Source: Bacillota bacterium (GTDB lineage: Bacteria > Bacillota > Clostridia > Lachnospirales > Lachnospiraceae). From it: DNA of 27,222 bases. Shown here in pieces: positions 15,129 to 22,882 of this stretch; the stretch's first letter is position 1, and each line of letters begins with the position of its first letter. The stretch is from the NCBI GenBank assembly GCA_023416695.1, contig JAEZGY010000001.1:1-27222 (forward strand). Direction: 5' to 3'. Below the pieces are notes generated by a model, which saw only the letters and a program-made list of their open reading frames with translations, was not told the origin of the DNA and ran no database searches. A program made the position numbers and the translations under genes.

Positions 15129-16085
15129 TTAGTTTATGTCCCTTACAAATTCTTTTATATACTTTAGTACATCTTCTGTATTTGTCCAATGGATATAGTG
15201 CTCTGAACCTGGTAAAGTAATTTGCTTACTATTTAGAGACCAACCGGTTAGCTCATTTTGGACCTCATCCCACTCCTTGTCATCCTCTGAGGATAGTATG
15301 AGAAGCGGAATTTTCCCAAGCTTCTCTCCTTTTAAGACTTCTGCAGCATTTTCCCTTATAAGGCCTATGGACTCTAGGGTTTCACTATTGCCTGCTAGAC
15401 AATAATACATCGCTTTATCTACTTCCCTTATTTCTTCTGGAAGCTTATTATAACGAGTATTTTCTGCATATAAAGGCGTTAGTAGGCCAAGTTCTCCTAA
15501 TGCCCTATTTAATCCTATGAATCTCATTAGGCCAACAGCCCTATTTAATATTTTTGCACTTATTTCAGAGTAGGTCTCATAGTATTCAGGACTTCCTGCA
15601 TCCAGGCATACTACTCCCTTTACTCTCTCCTTATTATGTTGAGCATAGCTAATCGCCTCTAAAGAGCCAAGAGAGTGACAAATAAGTACCACTGGTTTAT
15701 CTAACGTTACTGAATCTATCAAGATAGAAAGCTCTGTTTGTAAGTTATCCATACTTCGTTCTTTGGCCGCATTAGTACTCCAACCACTTCCTGCATGATC
15801 AAAGGATATGGTCTGGCCAATCTTAGACAGTTCATTTTGTAGATTATAAAAATCCGTATAAGCACATGGAGTTCCTGAACCTGTAATAAATACAAAGGCT
15901 ATCTCTCCCTCACCTTTAGTGTAGGTATGAGCCTTGTAGCTACCCACATCTACCATCCGTCCAACCGGCCCATATGTATCCTTTTCCTTCTGTACCATAA
16001 TAGCCTGCCATATAACACCGCTTAACAGAAGGGTTACTATGGTAATCCGTATTACATTCTTTTTTGATTTGAATACCTTCCTCAT
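15129..16085 (-). CDS. Membrane-anchored alpha/beta hydrolase
   Basis: The 318-residue protein has a basic N terminus and one hydrophobic segment at about 11-30 (VIRITIVTLLLSGVIWQAIM), which should anchor it in the membrane with the enzyme outside. It then has an alpha/beta-hydrolase domain with an oxyanion-region ITGSGTP and FDHAGSGWS. The nucleophile is S138 in CHSLG, and a late LPGSEHYIH likely carries the catalytic His. The substrate is unknown. I start at ATG 16085 because AAGGGGATTCGA lies just upstream; the alternative at 16133 has none and adds 16 residues. The racemase follows after 21 bases. It could be an esterase, lipase or peptidase. Confidence 0.85.
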   Translation of the reverse strand: MRKVFKSKKNVIRITIVTLLLSGVIWQAIMVQKEKDTYGPVGRMVDVGSYKAHTYTKGEGEIAFVFITGSGTPCAYTDFYNLQNELSKIGQTISFDHAGSGWSTNAAKERSMDNLQTELSILIDSVTLDKPVVLICHSLGSLEAISYAQHNKERVKGVVCLDAGSPEYYETYSEISAKILNRAVGLMRFIGLNRALGELGLLTPLYAENTRYNKLPEEIREVDKAMYYCLAGNSETLESIGLIRENAAEVLKGEKLGKIPLLILSSEDDKEWDEVQNELTGWSLNSKQITLPGSEHYIHWTNTEDVLKYIKEFVRDIN

Positions 16086-16123
16086 TCGAATCCCCTTTAT
16101 ATATCGCCTTAATAAATGACATA

Positions 16124-16153
16124 AGTATAGCATAGTTTCCCCTTTTCATACAA
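16124..16153 (-). promoter_or_regulatory. Possible extended -10 promoter for the hydrolase-racemase-sirtuin genes
   Basis: On the minus strand TGCTATACT is an extended -10 (TATACT at 16124-16129), with TTGTAT (16148-16153) 18 bases upstream as a weak -35. It leads to the ATG at 16085. Confidence 0.45.
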
Positions 16154-16228
16154 CCTCCAGTGGTGCACTTCGCCAAGCCGTTTAAGATCGCGGGTGCGCT
16201 GGCATTTCTTGCGTGCGAACACGCCTGA
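16154..16228. other. GC-rich intergenic island
   Basis: These 75 bases are far richer in G+C than anything nearby except the tRNA genes. They contain a 5-bp GC-only-rich stem with a CGAA loop (GCGTG-CGAA-CACGC, 16211-16224) and the palindrome GTGCAC. They lie upstream of the hydrolase promoter and beyond the GH2 operon terminator. I see no open reading frame with a ribosome binding site. A dispersed repeat, a relic of a mobile element or a small RNA are all possible. Confidence 0.5.
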
Positions 16229-16250
16229 AACCCTTCCTTTCCTTCTACAT

Positions 16251-16279
16251 AAAAAGAAGTGCTACGTAAGTAGCACTTC
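16251..16279 (-). terminator. Rho-independent terminator of the sugar operon
   Basis: GAAGTGCTAC and GTAGCACTTC form a perfect 10-bp stem around a GTAA loop (16256-16279), followed by five T on the minus strand (16251-16255). It lies 26 bases after the GH2 stop. Confidence 0.88.
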
Positions 16280-16304
16280 CATAAACGAGGGGTGATTTGT
16301 GATT

Positions 16305-18083
16305 TTATTGCTTTGTTACTTCTTCAAACATTTCATAAAGCTTTTGATTAAGTTCTTTTACGACATACTCCTGCATCTTATTTACTTCTCGGTCATAGGT
16401 CATCAAGCCGTTAATCTCTTCTTCGATGTCACTTGTTTGAGTATAAATTGCACTACAGAGACCTCTTTCAAGATTTGGATAGATTTCTTCTTCCCATAAC
16501 CGTTTATAATTTGCTGTAAGTTCTTCAGAAGAGCTATAAGCTTGATATCCAAATTCCTTTTCACATGCAGTGTGCCCTTTCACAGGGTAGGAGTATCCAC
16601 CGTACTCGGTTAATGCAACTACACGGTCTTTTTGTGGAGATACCTTTAGCTTACGAACGTAATTATGAATACTGTACATATCTCCGCCATTTTGATCAAA
16701 CCAACCACAAGCTTCATTTACAAGTCTTGTACTATCAAGCTTGCGAATTAGCGCTGTTGCTTTGTTAGCATCAAATTGTCCCCAGCCTTCATTAAATGGT
16801 ACCCAGACTGCAATAGAAGGGTGATTATATAGGAAATTTATCATGCCTTCTAAATCTTTATAATACTGCTTACGTCCTTCTTCATCTTTACGCTTAAACA
16901 TAGAATACCAATTGTCTTTTACACCTCTAGCAAACCAATTAAAAGCATTGGTTAGGTAGGTCACGAAGATCATATTGTAATCTCCTCCACCATTCGGCAT
17001 ATCCTGCCATACAATCATACCGATTTTATCACAATGATAATAAAATCTTTCAGACTCTACTTTAATATGTTTACGAATGGTGTTATAACCTAATTCTTTT
17101 AACTTAATAATGTCATATTTTAATGCTTCATCACTTGGCTGAGTCAAAAGACTTTCTGGCCAATATCCCTGATCTAATAATCCGTTAAAGAAATATGGTT
17201 TATTATTTAAATAGAATCTTAGTATCCCTTTGGAATCCTTCTTCACAGAGTATTTTCTCATACCAAAATAGGTGGTTACTTGATCTTTACCATACTTAAT
17301 TACTACATCATATAGATTTGGAGTGTTTGGCGTCCAAGGAAGGAAGGAATCTAACGCTACTGTTACCTCTTTATTGGTAGTGACCTCTACTTCTTTTACT
17401 AGGGTTCCACCTTGAGTAATACTTACATGTGCTTTTTCTGCTACCCCTTTGGTGGAAATCAGAAAGCGAACACTACTATGGTCAAAATCTGGTGTGATGC
17501 GAGTATCCACAACGTAATCATTTTCCACGCTTTCTATCCACACAGTTTTCCAAATTCCACTGTTAGGTGTGTAAAACAAGGAGCCATATTTTCCTTTTTT
17601 GACTAACTTCTGCTTTCCTCGAGCATGAGGTGCCTCTTCTGTCTTATCCACAACACGTAAGGTAAGCTCATTCTCTCCAGGCACAAGTTCCTTTGTAATA
17701 GAAAAGGAAAATGGAAGGTATCCACCAATATGCTCTCCTAGCTTTTTACCATTAAGAAATACTTCACATTCCTGATCTACTGCTCCAAAATGTAGGATTA
17801 CATGTTCCTTACAGAAGTTTTCCGGTAATACAAATTTTTTACGGTAGTGGAGATAATCATCTGGCATAACTACTTGGGATACGCCTGATAAGGATGCCTC
17901 AGGGGAAAATGGCACAAGAATTTCACCTGTATAAGACGTTACTTCTTTGGATTTTGTAATCGCATAATCCCATTTTCCATTGAGATTAAAATAGCTATCT
18001 CTTACAAGGGTTGGTCTTGGGTACTCTTTAAGTACATTGTCCGCCTGAATGTCTTTTCCCCATCTAGTAATCAGTTGTTTCAT
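16305..18083 (-). CDS. Glycoside hydrolase family 2 protein, cytoplasmic
   Basis: The 592-residue protein has the GH2 order: a sugar-binding jelly roll (about 25-190, YFNLNGKWDY, FLNGKKLGEHIGGYLPF), an immunoglobulin-like domain (about 195-280) and a TIM barrel (about 285-590). Likely acid/base is E432 (in FNEGWGQFD) and nucleophile E493 (in LTEYGGYS). There is no signal peptide, so it acts inside on imported glycosides. It lacks the large C-terminal domains of LacZ. GH2 covers beta-galactosidase, beta-glucuronidase, beta-mannosidase, beta-galactofuranosidase and others; I cannot choose. The ATG overlaps the stop of the preceding permease by 4 bases, so it belongs to the ABC operon. AGGAG stands upstream. 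Confidence 0.93.
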   Translation of the reverse strand: MKQLITRWGKDIQADNVLKEYPRPTLVRDSYFNLNGKWDYAITKSKEVTSYTGEILVPFSPEASLSGVSQVVMPDDYLHYRKKFVLPENFCKEHVILHFGAVDQECEVFLNGKKLGEHIGGYLPFSFSITKELVPGENELTLRVVDKTEEAPHARGKQKLVKKGKYGSLFYTPNSGIWKTVWIESVENDYVVDTRITPDFDHSSVRFLISTKGVAEKAHVSITQGGTLVKEVEVTTNKEVTVALDSFLPWTPNTPNLYDVVIKYGKDQVTTYFGMRKYSVKKDSKGILRFYLNNKPYFFNGLLDQGYWPESLLTQPSDEALKYDIIKLKELGYNTIRKHIKVESERFYYHCDKIGMIVWQDMPNGGGDYNMIFVTYLTNAFNWFARGVKDNWYSMFKRKDEEGRKQYYKDLEGMINFLYNHPSIAVWVPFNEGWGQFDANKATALIRKLDSTRLVNEACGWFDQNGGDMYSIHNYVRKLKVSPQKDRVVALTEYGGYSYPVKGHTACEKEFGYQAYSSSEELTANYKRLWEEEIYPNLERGLCSAIYTQTSDIEEEINGLMTYDREVNKMQEYVVKELNQKLYEMFEEVTKQ

Positions 18084-19087
18084 GCTTTTTCTCCTACTGC
18101 TTTCTTTCTAATTTTATGAGACTTGATTACTTCTGTTTGTACACCTACAGAAATAAGTACTAATACACCCATAATGATAGACTGCCAATGTACAGATATG
18201 CTAGTTGGAAGATAGGTAAAGATAGTATTGATAATGAAGTAAATCAACATACCGAAAAAAGTACCAGAGAATTTTCCTTCCCCACCAGATAGTTTTACAC
18301 CACCAATGGCACACATTGCGATGGCATAGGTTTCATAGTTATTACCAGCACTTAAGGTTGCACTACCGGAACTAGAAGCAAGTAGCACACCAGAAAATGC
18401 TGCAATTAGGCCGGAGCAAATAAATGCTTTTAACTTAATTCTATCAACATCGATTCCCATCATCCTTGCTGCTTCGCCATTACCACCTACTGCATATAAT
18501 CCCATACCGAACTTCGTATGTCGAGAAATATACATGCAAATAAAAGTTACAACAAATAAGATAACAATCAGTATGGAAATACCACTTTTTAAGCTAGGAA
18601 ATACTCCCGGTAAAATCTTTGCCTTAGCAAAGGTTAAAATGGAACCACTCACTAATACTGATTTTTTTGCAATGATTAAAATAACTCCTCTTAAAGCAAA
18701 TAACATGGCAAGAGATGCAATCCAAGAAGAAATACGCATCTTGGTTACCATAAACCCGATTAAATAACCAGAAACAACACCTACAAGTAACCCTGCTACA
18801 ATTCCTAAAATAGGATTAACTTGTCCAACTAGTCCCATAACAACGCCACTTAAGGCAAATACTGCACCAGCAGATAAATCGATTTCACCACATAAAATAA
18901 CAAATGTCATTCCTAGTGCTAAGAAACCACCGTTTTTTGCAGCCTTTAGTAAAATGTTAAATACATTGGCTGTGGACAGAAAATTTTTATCACTAAAAAC
19001 AATGCTTGCCACTACAACTAAAAGTAAAAGTGCTAAGATTGTACTTTTAGAATAAAACGAATTATAAATCTTTTGTATTTTTTTCAT
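18080..19087 (-). CDS. Sugar ABC transporter permease (RbsC/YjfF type)
   Basis: The 335-residue membrane protein has the family signature GEIDLSAGAVFALSG (about 65-80), many hydrophobic helices, and SSSGSATLSAGNNYETYAIAMCAIGGVKLSGGEG near the C terminus, as in ribose-type (CUT2) permeases. It forms the membrane channel with the other permease gene and the ATPase. AGAGG lies directly before the ATG (3-4 bases). It starts 14 bases after the first permease gene and overlaps the GH2 start. The two permeases differ clearly in sequence, suggesting a heterodimer like YtfT-YjfF of E. coli. Confidence 0.93.
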   Translation of the reverse strand: MKKIQKIYNSFYSKSTILALLLLVVVASIVFSDKNFLSTANVFNILLKAAKNGGFLALGMTFVILCGEIDLSAGAVFALSGVVMGLVGQVNPILGIVAGLLVGVVSGYLIGFMVTKMRISSWIASLAMLFALRGVILIIAKKSVLVSGSILTFAKAKILPGVFPSLKSGISILIVILFVVTFICMYISRHTKFGMGLYAVGGNGEAARMMGIDVDRIKLKAFICSGLIAAFSGVLLASSSGSATLSAGNNYETYAIAMCAIGGVKLSGGEGKFSGTFFGMLIYFIINTIFTYLPTSISVHWQSIIMGVLVLISVGVQTEVIKSHKIRKKAVGEKA

Positions 19088-19101
19088 ACCTCTTAACCTC
19101 T

Positions 19102-20055
19102 CTACTTAGCTTTCTCTCTCTGGATAAATACTGCAAATACGATAATAATCGCTTTAAATACTTGAGCATACTGATCTGGAATATTGTTCATAACGCAAGT
19201 AAGGGTAATCATCTGCATAATTAAAGCACCAATTACAGTCCCCATAACACGAGCCTTACCACCAGACATTGGTGTTCCACCAATTACAACTGCTGCAATA
19301 GCATCTAATTCTGCTAGCTGTCCTAAGGAGCTGCCTGCCGCCACAGACGTCTTTGCTGCCTGGAATACACCAGCAAATGCTGCTAATACGGCACTTAATC
19401 CATATACAATCATCATAGTTCTAGCTGTATTTATACCAGAAAGGGAACTAGACTTAATACTATCCCCAACTGCTTGAATCTGGCGTCCTAAAATAGTTTT
19501 CTCAATGATAATCCAAACAAGAACGATAGAAAGTATAATTGGTATAATCTGTACTGGTACTACTCCACCAATTTTGTAAGTTCCCCAAAGGGCTAACTTA
19601 TCACCTACTTCACCTAATCTATTAAAATAGATGTCACGACCACCGCAAAGTACCTGAGCCACACCACGCACACCCAGCATAAGACCTAAGGTAACTACCA
19701 TAGCCTGTAATTTTAATTTACCAACCATTACACCTGTGAAACAACCGATGAGACAGGACACAATTAAAGCAACAATAAGGCCACCAAATAGTCCGATATC
19801 GGTCATAAGCTTAGCCGTTAAAACACCTGCCACTGCCATGATGGAACCAACAGAAATATCAATTCCACCAGTAGAAATAACCATTGTCATACCCATACCA
19901 CATAAAATAATTGGACAGATCTGTGTAATGATATTATTAAGATTGTTCATCTTAAAAAAGTTTGGAGTAATAATTGAGTTTAATAATATAAACAAAAGAA
20001 GCAATAGGATTGCACTATATTTCTTCATAAATTGAGAATAATTGTGTTTATTCAT
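19102..20055 (-). CDS. Sugar ABC transporter permease (RbsC/YtfT type)
   Basis: The 317-residue membrane protein has STGGIDISVGSIMAVAG (about 61-77) and, near the C terminus, ELDAIAAVVIGGTPMSGGKARVMGT, both typical of ribose/galactofuranose-type permeases (BPD_transp_2). Its start lies inside the end of the ATPase gene (8-base overlap), so translation is coupled. Together with the second permease it should make the membrane part of one importer. The substrate is probably a small sugar or glycoside; the sequence alone does not tell which. Confidence 0.93.
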   Translation of the reverse strand: MNKHNYSQFMKKYSAILLLLLFILLNSIITPNFFKMNNLNNIITQICPIILCGMGMTMVISTGGIDISVGSIMAVAGVLTAKLMTDIGLFGGLIVALIVSCLIGCFTGVMVGKLKLQAMVVTLGLMLGVRGVAQVLCGGRDIYFNRLGEVGDKLALWGTYKIGGVVPVQIIPIILSIVLVWIIIEKTILGRQIQAVGDSIKSSSLSGINTARTMMIVYGLSAVLAAFAGVFQAAKTSVAAGSSLGQLAELDAIAAVVIGGTPMSGGKARVMGTVIGALIMQMITLTCVMNNIPDQYAQVFKAIIIVFAVFIQREKAK

Positions 20056-21571
20056 TATCTTTTACCTCACGTTCACTACCATTTGCAATGGTTTCCATAA
20101 TTCTATCTTGGTGAATGACATCTCCTGTCAATTCACCTCTTTTTTTACCTTCGCGCATAACAATAATTCTATCGCAATTACGCTCTAACTCTGCTATTTC
20201 GGAAGAAATCATAAGTACTGAAATTCCATTTTGTGAAAATTCCTGAATTAGCTGTTCAATTTCTGCCTTTGCTCCAACATCGATACCTCTTGTAGGTTCG
20301 TCCATGATGATTAATTTGGGATTCATACACATCCAGCGAGCAAGTAGTACCTTTTGTTGATTACCACCACTTAAGGTACCAATTGGCTGCTCTGGAGTAG
20401 AAGTCTTAATCTTAAGTCTCTTAATGTAGTTATCTACCACTTCATTCTGTTTCTTTGTGTTAACAAATCCAAACTTACTAATCTTAGGAAGAAGAGCTAT
20501 TGTCAAGTTCTCTTTAACAGATAAATGAGGAATGATACCTTCTACTTTTCTATCCTCTGTACAGAAGCCCATGCCCATTTTAATAGCATCCATTGGTTTC
20601 TGAATCTTAACTGGGTTGTTATACCAGAACACTTCACCCTCATCTGGTGTATGTACACCAAATAGTACCTGTGCTAGCTCTGTTCTTCCTGAACCAAGAA
20701 GACCTGCTAGACCTACTACTTCTCCTTCTTTAATATCAACATCTATCCCGTTTAAGCGCATTCCTTGTTTGATATTCTTTGCGCTGATAATTTCTTTTTT
20801 ATTTTCGAAATCATAGCCTTGTTTTGTTCTCTCAAGTTTAACTGTATCTTTACCTACCATTAAAGAAATAAGCTTAAATTGATCTAATTCCTCAATATCA
20901 TATGCACCAACATATTCACCATCTTTAAATATGGTTAGACGCTCACATATTTCAAATATTTCATCTAATTTGTGGCTGATAAAAATAACACTGATTCCTT
21001 GACTCTTTAATTTACGAATAATTCTAAATAACACCTGAACCTCTTTAGCATCCAAAGAAGAGGTTGGTTCATCCATAATAACAAGTTTTGTATTGATACT
21101 AACAGCACGAGCAATCGCGACCATCTGTTGAATTGCAGTAGAGTACTGCTTTAAAGGCTTAGTAACATCAATATGAATTCCTAAATCACCTAAGATTCTT
21201 TCTGTTTCACTAATCATTTTCTGACGATCGATACGTCCAAGCTTGGTTCTTGGTTCTCTTCCTAAGAATAAGTTCTCATAAACAGTCTGAAAGAGTACAA
21301 GATTTAATTCCTGATAAATCGTAGAAATACCTACCTCATTTGCCTCAATAGGAGTCTTTGCATTAATGCTTTTTCCATCAAACATAATGGTCCCAGCATC
21401 CTTTTGGTATATTCCAGTTAATACTTTTATTAAAGTGGATTTTCCAGCACCATTTTCACCCATAAGTGCATGTACTTCTCCTTTTTTGACCTTTAATTCT
21501 ACTCCCTTAAGAGCCCTAACCCCTGGAAATGTCTTCTCTAATCCGTTAATATCCAGTAAAATGTCTGACAT
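20048..21571 (-). CDS. Sugar ABC transporter ATP-binding protein (RbsA/YtfR type)
   Basis: The 507-residue protein contains two fused nucleotide-binding domains. The first has Walker A GENGAGKST (38-46), a degenerate signature (QYSTAIQQMVAIARA) and Walker B VIMDEPTSSLD. The second has the typical degenerate P-loop GLLGSGRTEL, a full LSGGNQQKV signature and IIMDEPTRGID. This is the usual asymmetry of CUT2 ATPases. I start at ATG 21571, where AAAGGAG lies 6 bases upstream; the in-frame ATG at 21601 falls inside the terminator hairpin. A hairpin between the binding-protein gene and this gene probably lowers its expression. Confidence 0.95.
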   Translation of the reverse strand: MSDILLDINGLEKTFPGVRALKGVELKVKKGEVHALMGENGAGKSTLIKVLTGIYQKDAGTIMFDGKSINAKTPIEANEVGISTIYQELNLVLFQTVYENLFLGREPRTKLGRIDRQKMISETERILGDLGIHIDVTKPLKQYSTAIQQMVAIARAVSINTKLVIMDEPTSSLDAKEVQVLFRIIRKLKSQGISVIFISHKLDEIFEICERLTIFKDGEYVGAYDIEELDQFKLISLMVGKDTVKLERTKQGYDFENKKEIISAKNIKQGMRLNGIDVDIKEGEVVGLAGLLGSGRTELAQVLFGVHTPDEGEVFWYNNPVKIQKPMDAIKMGMGFCTEDRKVEGIIPHLSVKENLTIALLPKISKFGFVNTKKQNEVVDNYIKRLKIKTSTPEQPIGTLSGGNQQKVLLARWMCMNPKLIIMDEPTRGIDVGAKAEIEQLIQEFSQNGISVLMISSEIAELERNCDRIIVMREGKKRGELTGDVIHQDRIMETIANGSEREVKDNE

Positions 21572-21584
21572 GGTTGCTCCTTTC

Positions 21585-21620
21585 AAAAAGAGCCACTTCA
21601 CTATTGTGTGAAGTGGCTCT
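21585..21620 (-). terminator. Intra-operon attenuator hairpin between binding protein and ATPase genes
   Basis: AGAGCCACTTCAC (21589-21601) pairs perfectly with GTGAAGTGGCTCT (21608-21620), 13 bp, followed by TTTTT on the minus strand. It ends just before the ATPase ribosome binding site. It should terminate most transcripts after the binding-protein gene and protect that mRNA's 3' end. Confidence 0.85.
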
Positions 21621-21641
21621 ACTTATCTCTGTAAATAATTT

Positions 21642-22637
21642 TTAGAATCCTAATTCAACTACAACATTGTCTTTTGTATATAATGTATCTTCGTTTGTAA
21701 TATGTTCTGGAACTTCTTCCCCATTAAGAATCTTTGTAATTGTTTCTACTACAATTGGTCCAAAATAAGGAGAACAAGTAGTAGAAGCAAGTTGCTTACC
21801 AGCTTTGATATCCTCAAATGCTGCCTTTGTTCCATCGATTCCCAAAGTAAGTATATCTTTACCTGCTACTAATCCTGCTGCTTCAATTGCAGTTTTTGCA
21901 CCCTGTACCATATCATCAGTTACAGCAAATACTGCATCAATTTTATCACCACCCTGAGCCTGGATAATGTTTTCCATAACTGCCTGTGCTTTATCCATTA
22001 ACCATTCACCATCTTGCTCAGCAACGATTTTGTATTTGTTAGTGTCAAGACTATTTACAAATCCATTTTGTCTATCTGTTGAAGTAGAGGAATCATAACC
22101 TCCATTGATGACTACAATATTTCCACCGTCTGGAAGAGCTTCTTGAAGTGCTTTTGCACACTGCTCGCCTTCCCAAACAAAGTCAGACATAATTGCTGTT
22201 GTATAATGAGTACCAGCTTCCCCATTAATACCACGGTCTACTAAGATGACAGGAATTTCATTTTCCATTGCTTCTTGTAAAGCACCTTGTAAACCATTAT
22301 CTTCAAGAGCAGCCACAACAAGGTAATCTACACCTGCTGCAACTAAGTCACGAATATCTGTTTCTTGAGTAGCAATATCACCACTTGCATCTTTTACAAT
22401 AAAAGTGCCACCAGCTGCTTCTACTGCTTCTTTAATAGAATCTGTTTCTGTTGTTCTCCAAGATGACATACTGTCAGTTTGAGAAAATCCTACGGTCTTG
22501 CCTTCAAGAGTACTTGAAGAATTTGTGCCTGTTGTACCTTGAGGCTCCTTTTCTTCTGTTTTTTGTCCACATGCAGCTAATGAAAGAACCATAGCTGTAG
22601 CCATAACAAGGGCGATGAACTTTTTCATTGTCTTCAT
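21642..22637 (-). CDS. Sugar ABC transporter substrate-binding lipoprotein
   Basis: The 331-residue protein has a lipoprotein signal peptide: a basic MKTMKKF, a hydrophobic core, and the lipobox LAAC with the acylated Cys23. A Thr/Ser/Glu-rich linker follows to about residue 50. The rest is a periplasmic-binding-protein type 1 (Peripla_BP_4) domain: TVGFSQTDSMSSWRTTETDSI, then DYLVVAALEDNGLQ, PVILVDRGIN and AVFAVTDDMVQGA. The opening GFSQTDS...WR resembles YtfQ-type galactofuranose-binding proteins (GFSQVGSESGWR, from memory). AGGAGG lies 8 bases before the ATG. It is the first gene of the operon and diverges from the ArsR-type regulator. Confidence 0.93.
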   Translation of the reverse strand: MKTMKKFIALVMATAMVLSLAACGQKTEEKEPQGTTGTNSSSTLEGKTVGFSQTDSMSSWRTTETDSIKEAVEAAGGTFIVKDASGDIATQETDIRDLVAAGVDYLVVAALEDNGLQGALQEAMENEIPVILVDRGINGEAGTHYTTAIMSDFVWEGEQCAKALQEALPDGGNIVVINGGYDSSTSTDRQNGFVNSLDTNKYKIVAEQDGEWLMDKAQAVMENIIQAQGGDKIDAVFAVTDDMVQGAKTAIEAAGLVAGKDILTLGIDGTKAAFEDIKAGKQLASTTCSPYFGPIVVETITKILNGEEVPEHITNEDTLYTKDNVVVELGF

Positions 22638-22695
22638 TGTTGCTTCCTCCTAGTGTATGAGCGTTCTTCGCTTTGCTCTATTAATTACAGGGTTT

Positions 22696-22724
22696 ATGGT
22701 ATCATAATTTATCTAATATTTCAA
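22696..22724 (-). promoter_or_regulatory. Promoter of the sugar ABC operon
   Basis: On the minus strand TTGAAA (22719-22724) and TACCAT (22696-22701) are separated by 17 bases. The placement gives a leader of about 50 bases before the binding-protein ATG. Confidence 0.6.
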
Positions 22725-22762
22725 TTATATTAACTTTGATTGTTATATATTTGTAAAGGTTG

Positions 22763-22776
22763 CACATATTGATGTG
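22763..22776. promoter_or_regulatory. Candidate second operator, CACAT-4-ATGTG
   Basis: A perfect 5-bp inverted repeat around ATTG lies in the divergent promoter region. It is upstream of both the sugar-operon and regulator promoters, fitting an activator or looping site. Short enough to be chance. Confidence 0.3.
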
Positions 22777-22805
22777 TTAATTTTTATATAACTTTAATTT
22801 TTATT

Positions 22806-22834
22806 TTGACATTTATGTAATAAATGTCTATAAT
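22806..22834 (+). promoter_or_regulatory. Consensus sigma-A promoter of the ArsR-type regulator
   Basis: TTGACA (22806-22811), a 17-base spacer and TATAAT (22829-22834) are a perfect match to consensus. The spacer carries a palindromic operator. Confidence 0.92.
22808..22828. promoter_or_regulatory. Perfect palindromic operator inside the regulator promoter
   Basis: GACATTTAT, three bases GTA, then ATAAATGTC form a perfect 9-3-9 inverted repeat. It starts within the -35 box and ends one base before the -10 box, so a bound dimer would block RNA polymerase. The obvious candidate binder is the ArsR-type protein encoded just downstream (autorepression). Confidence 0.7.
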
Positions 22835-22882
22835 TTTATTTAAGAAAAACATAAAATCTGAAAGAAAGAGGAGATTTATGGA

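Noticed and set aside
15940..16176. 78-codon minus-strand frame starting in the GC-rich island
   Set aside because: It overlaps the start of the alpha/beta hydrolase in another frame and its product is unlike any protein I know; the hydrolase has the ribosome binding site.
16086..16304. Riboswitch in the leader region of the hydrolase gene
   Set aside because: The structured GC-rich part lies upstream of the likely promoter, and no riboswitch core that I know could be matched.
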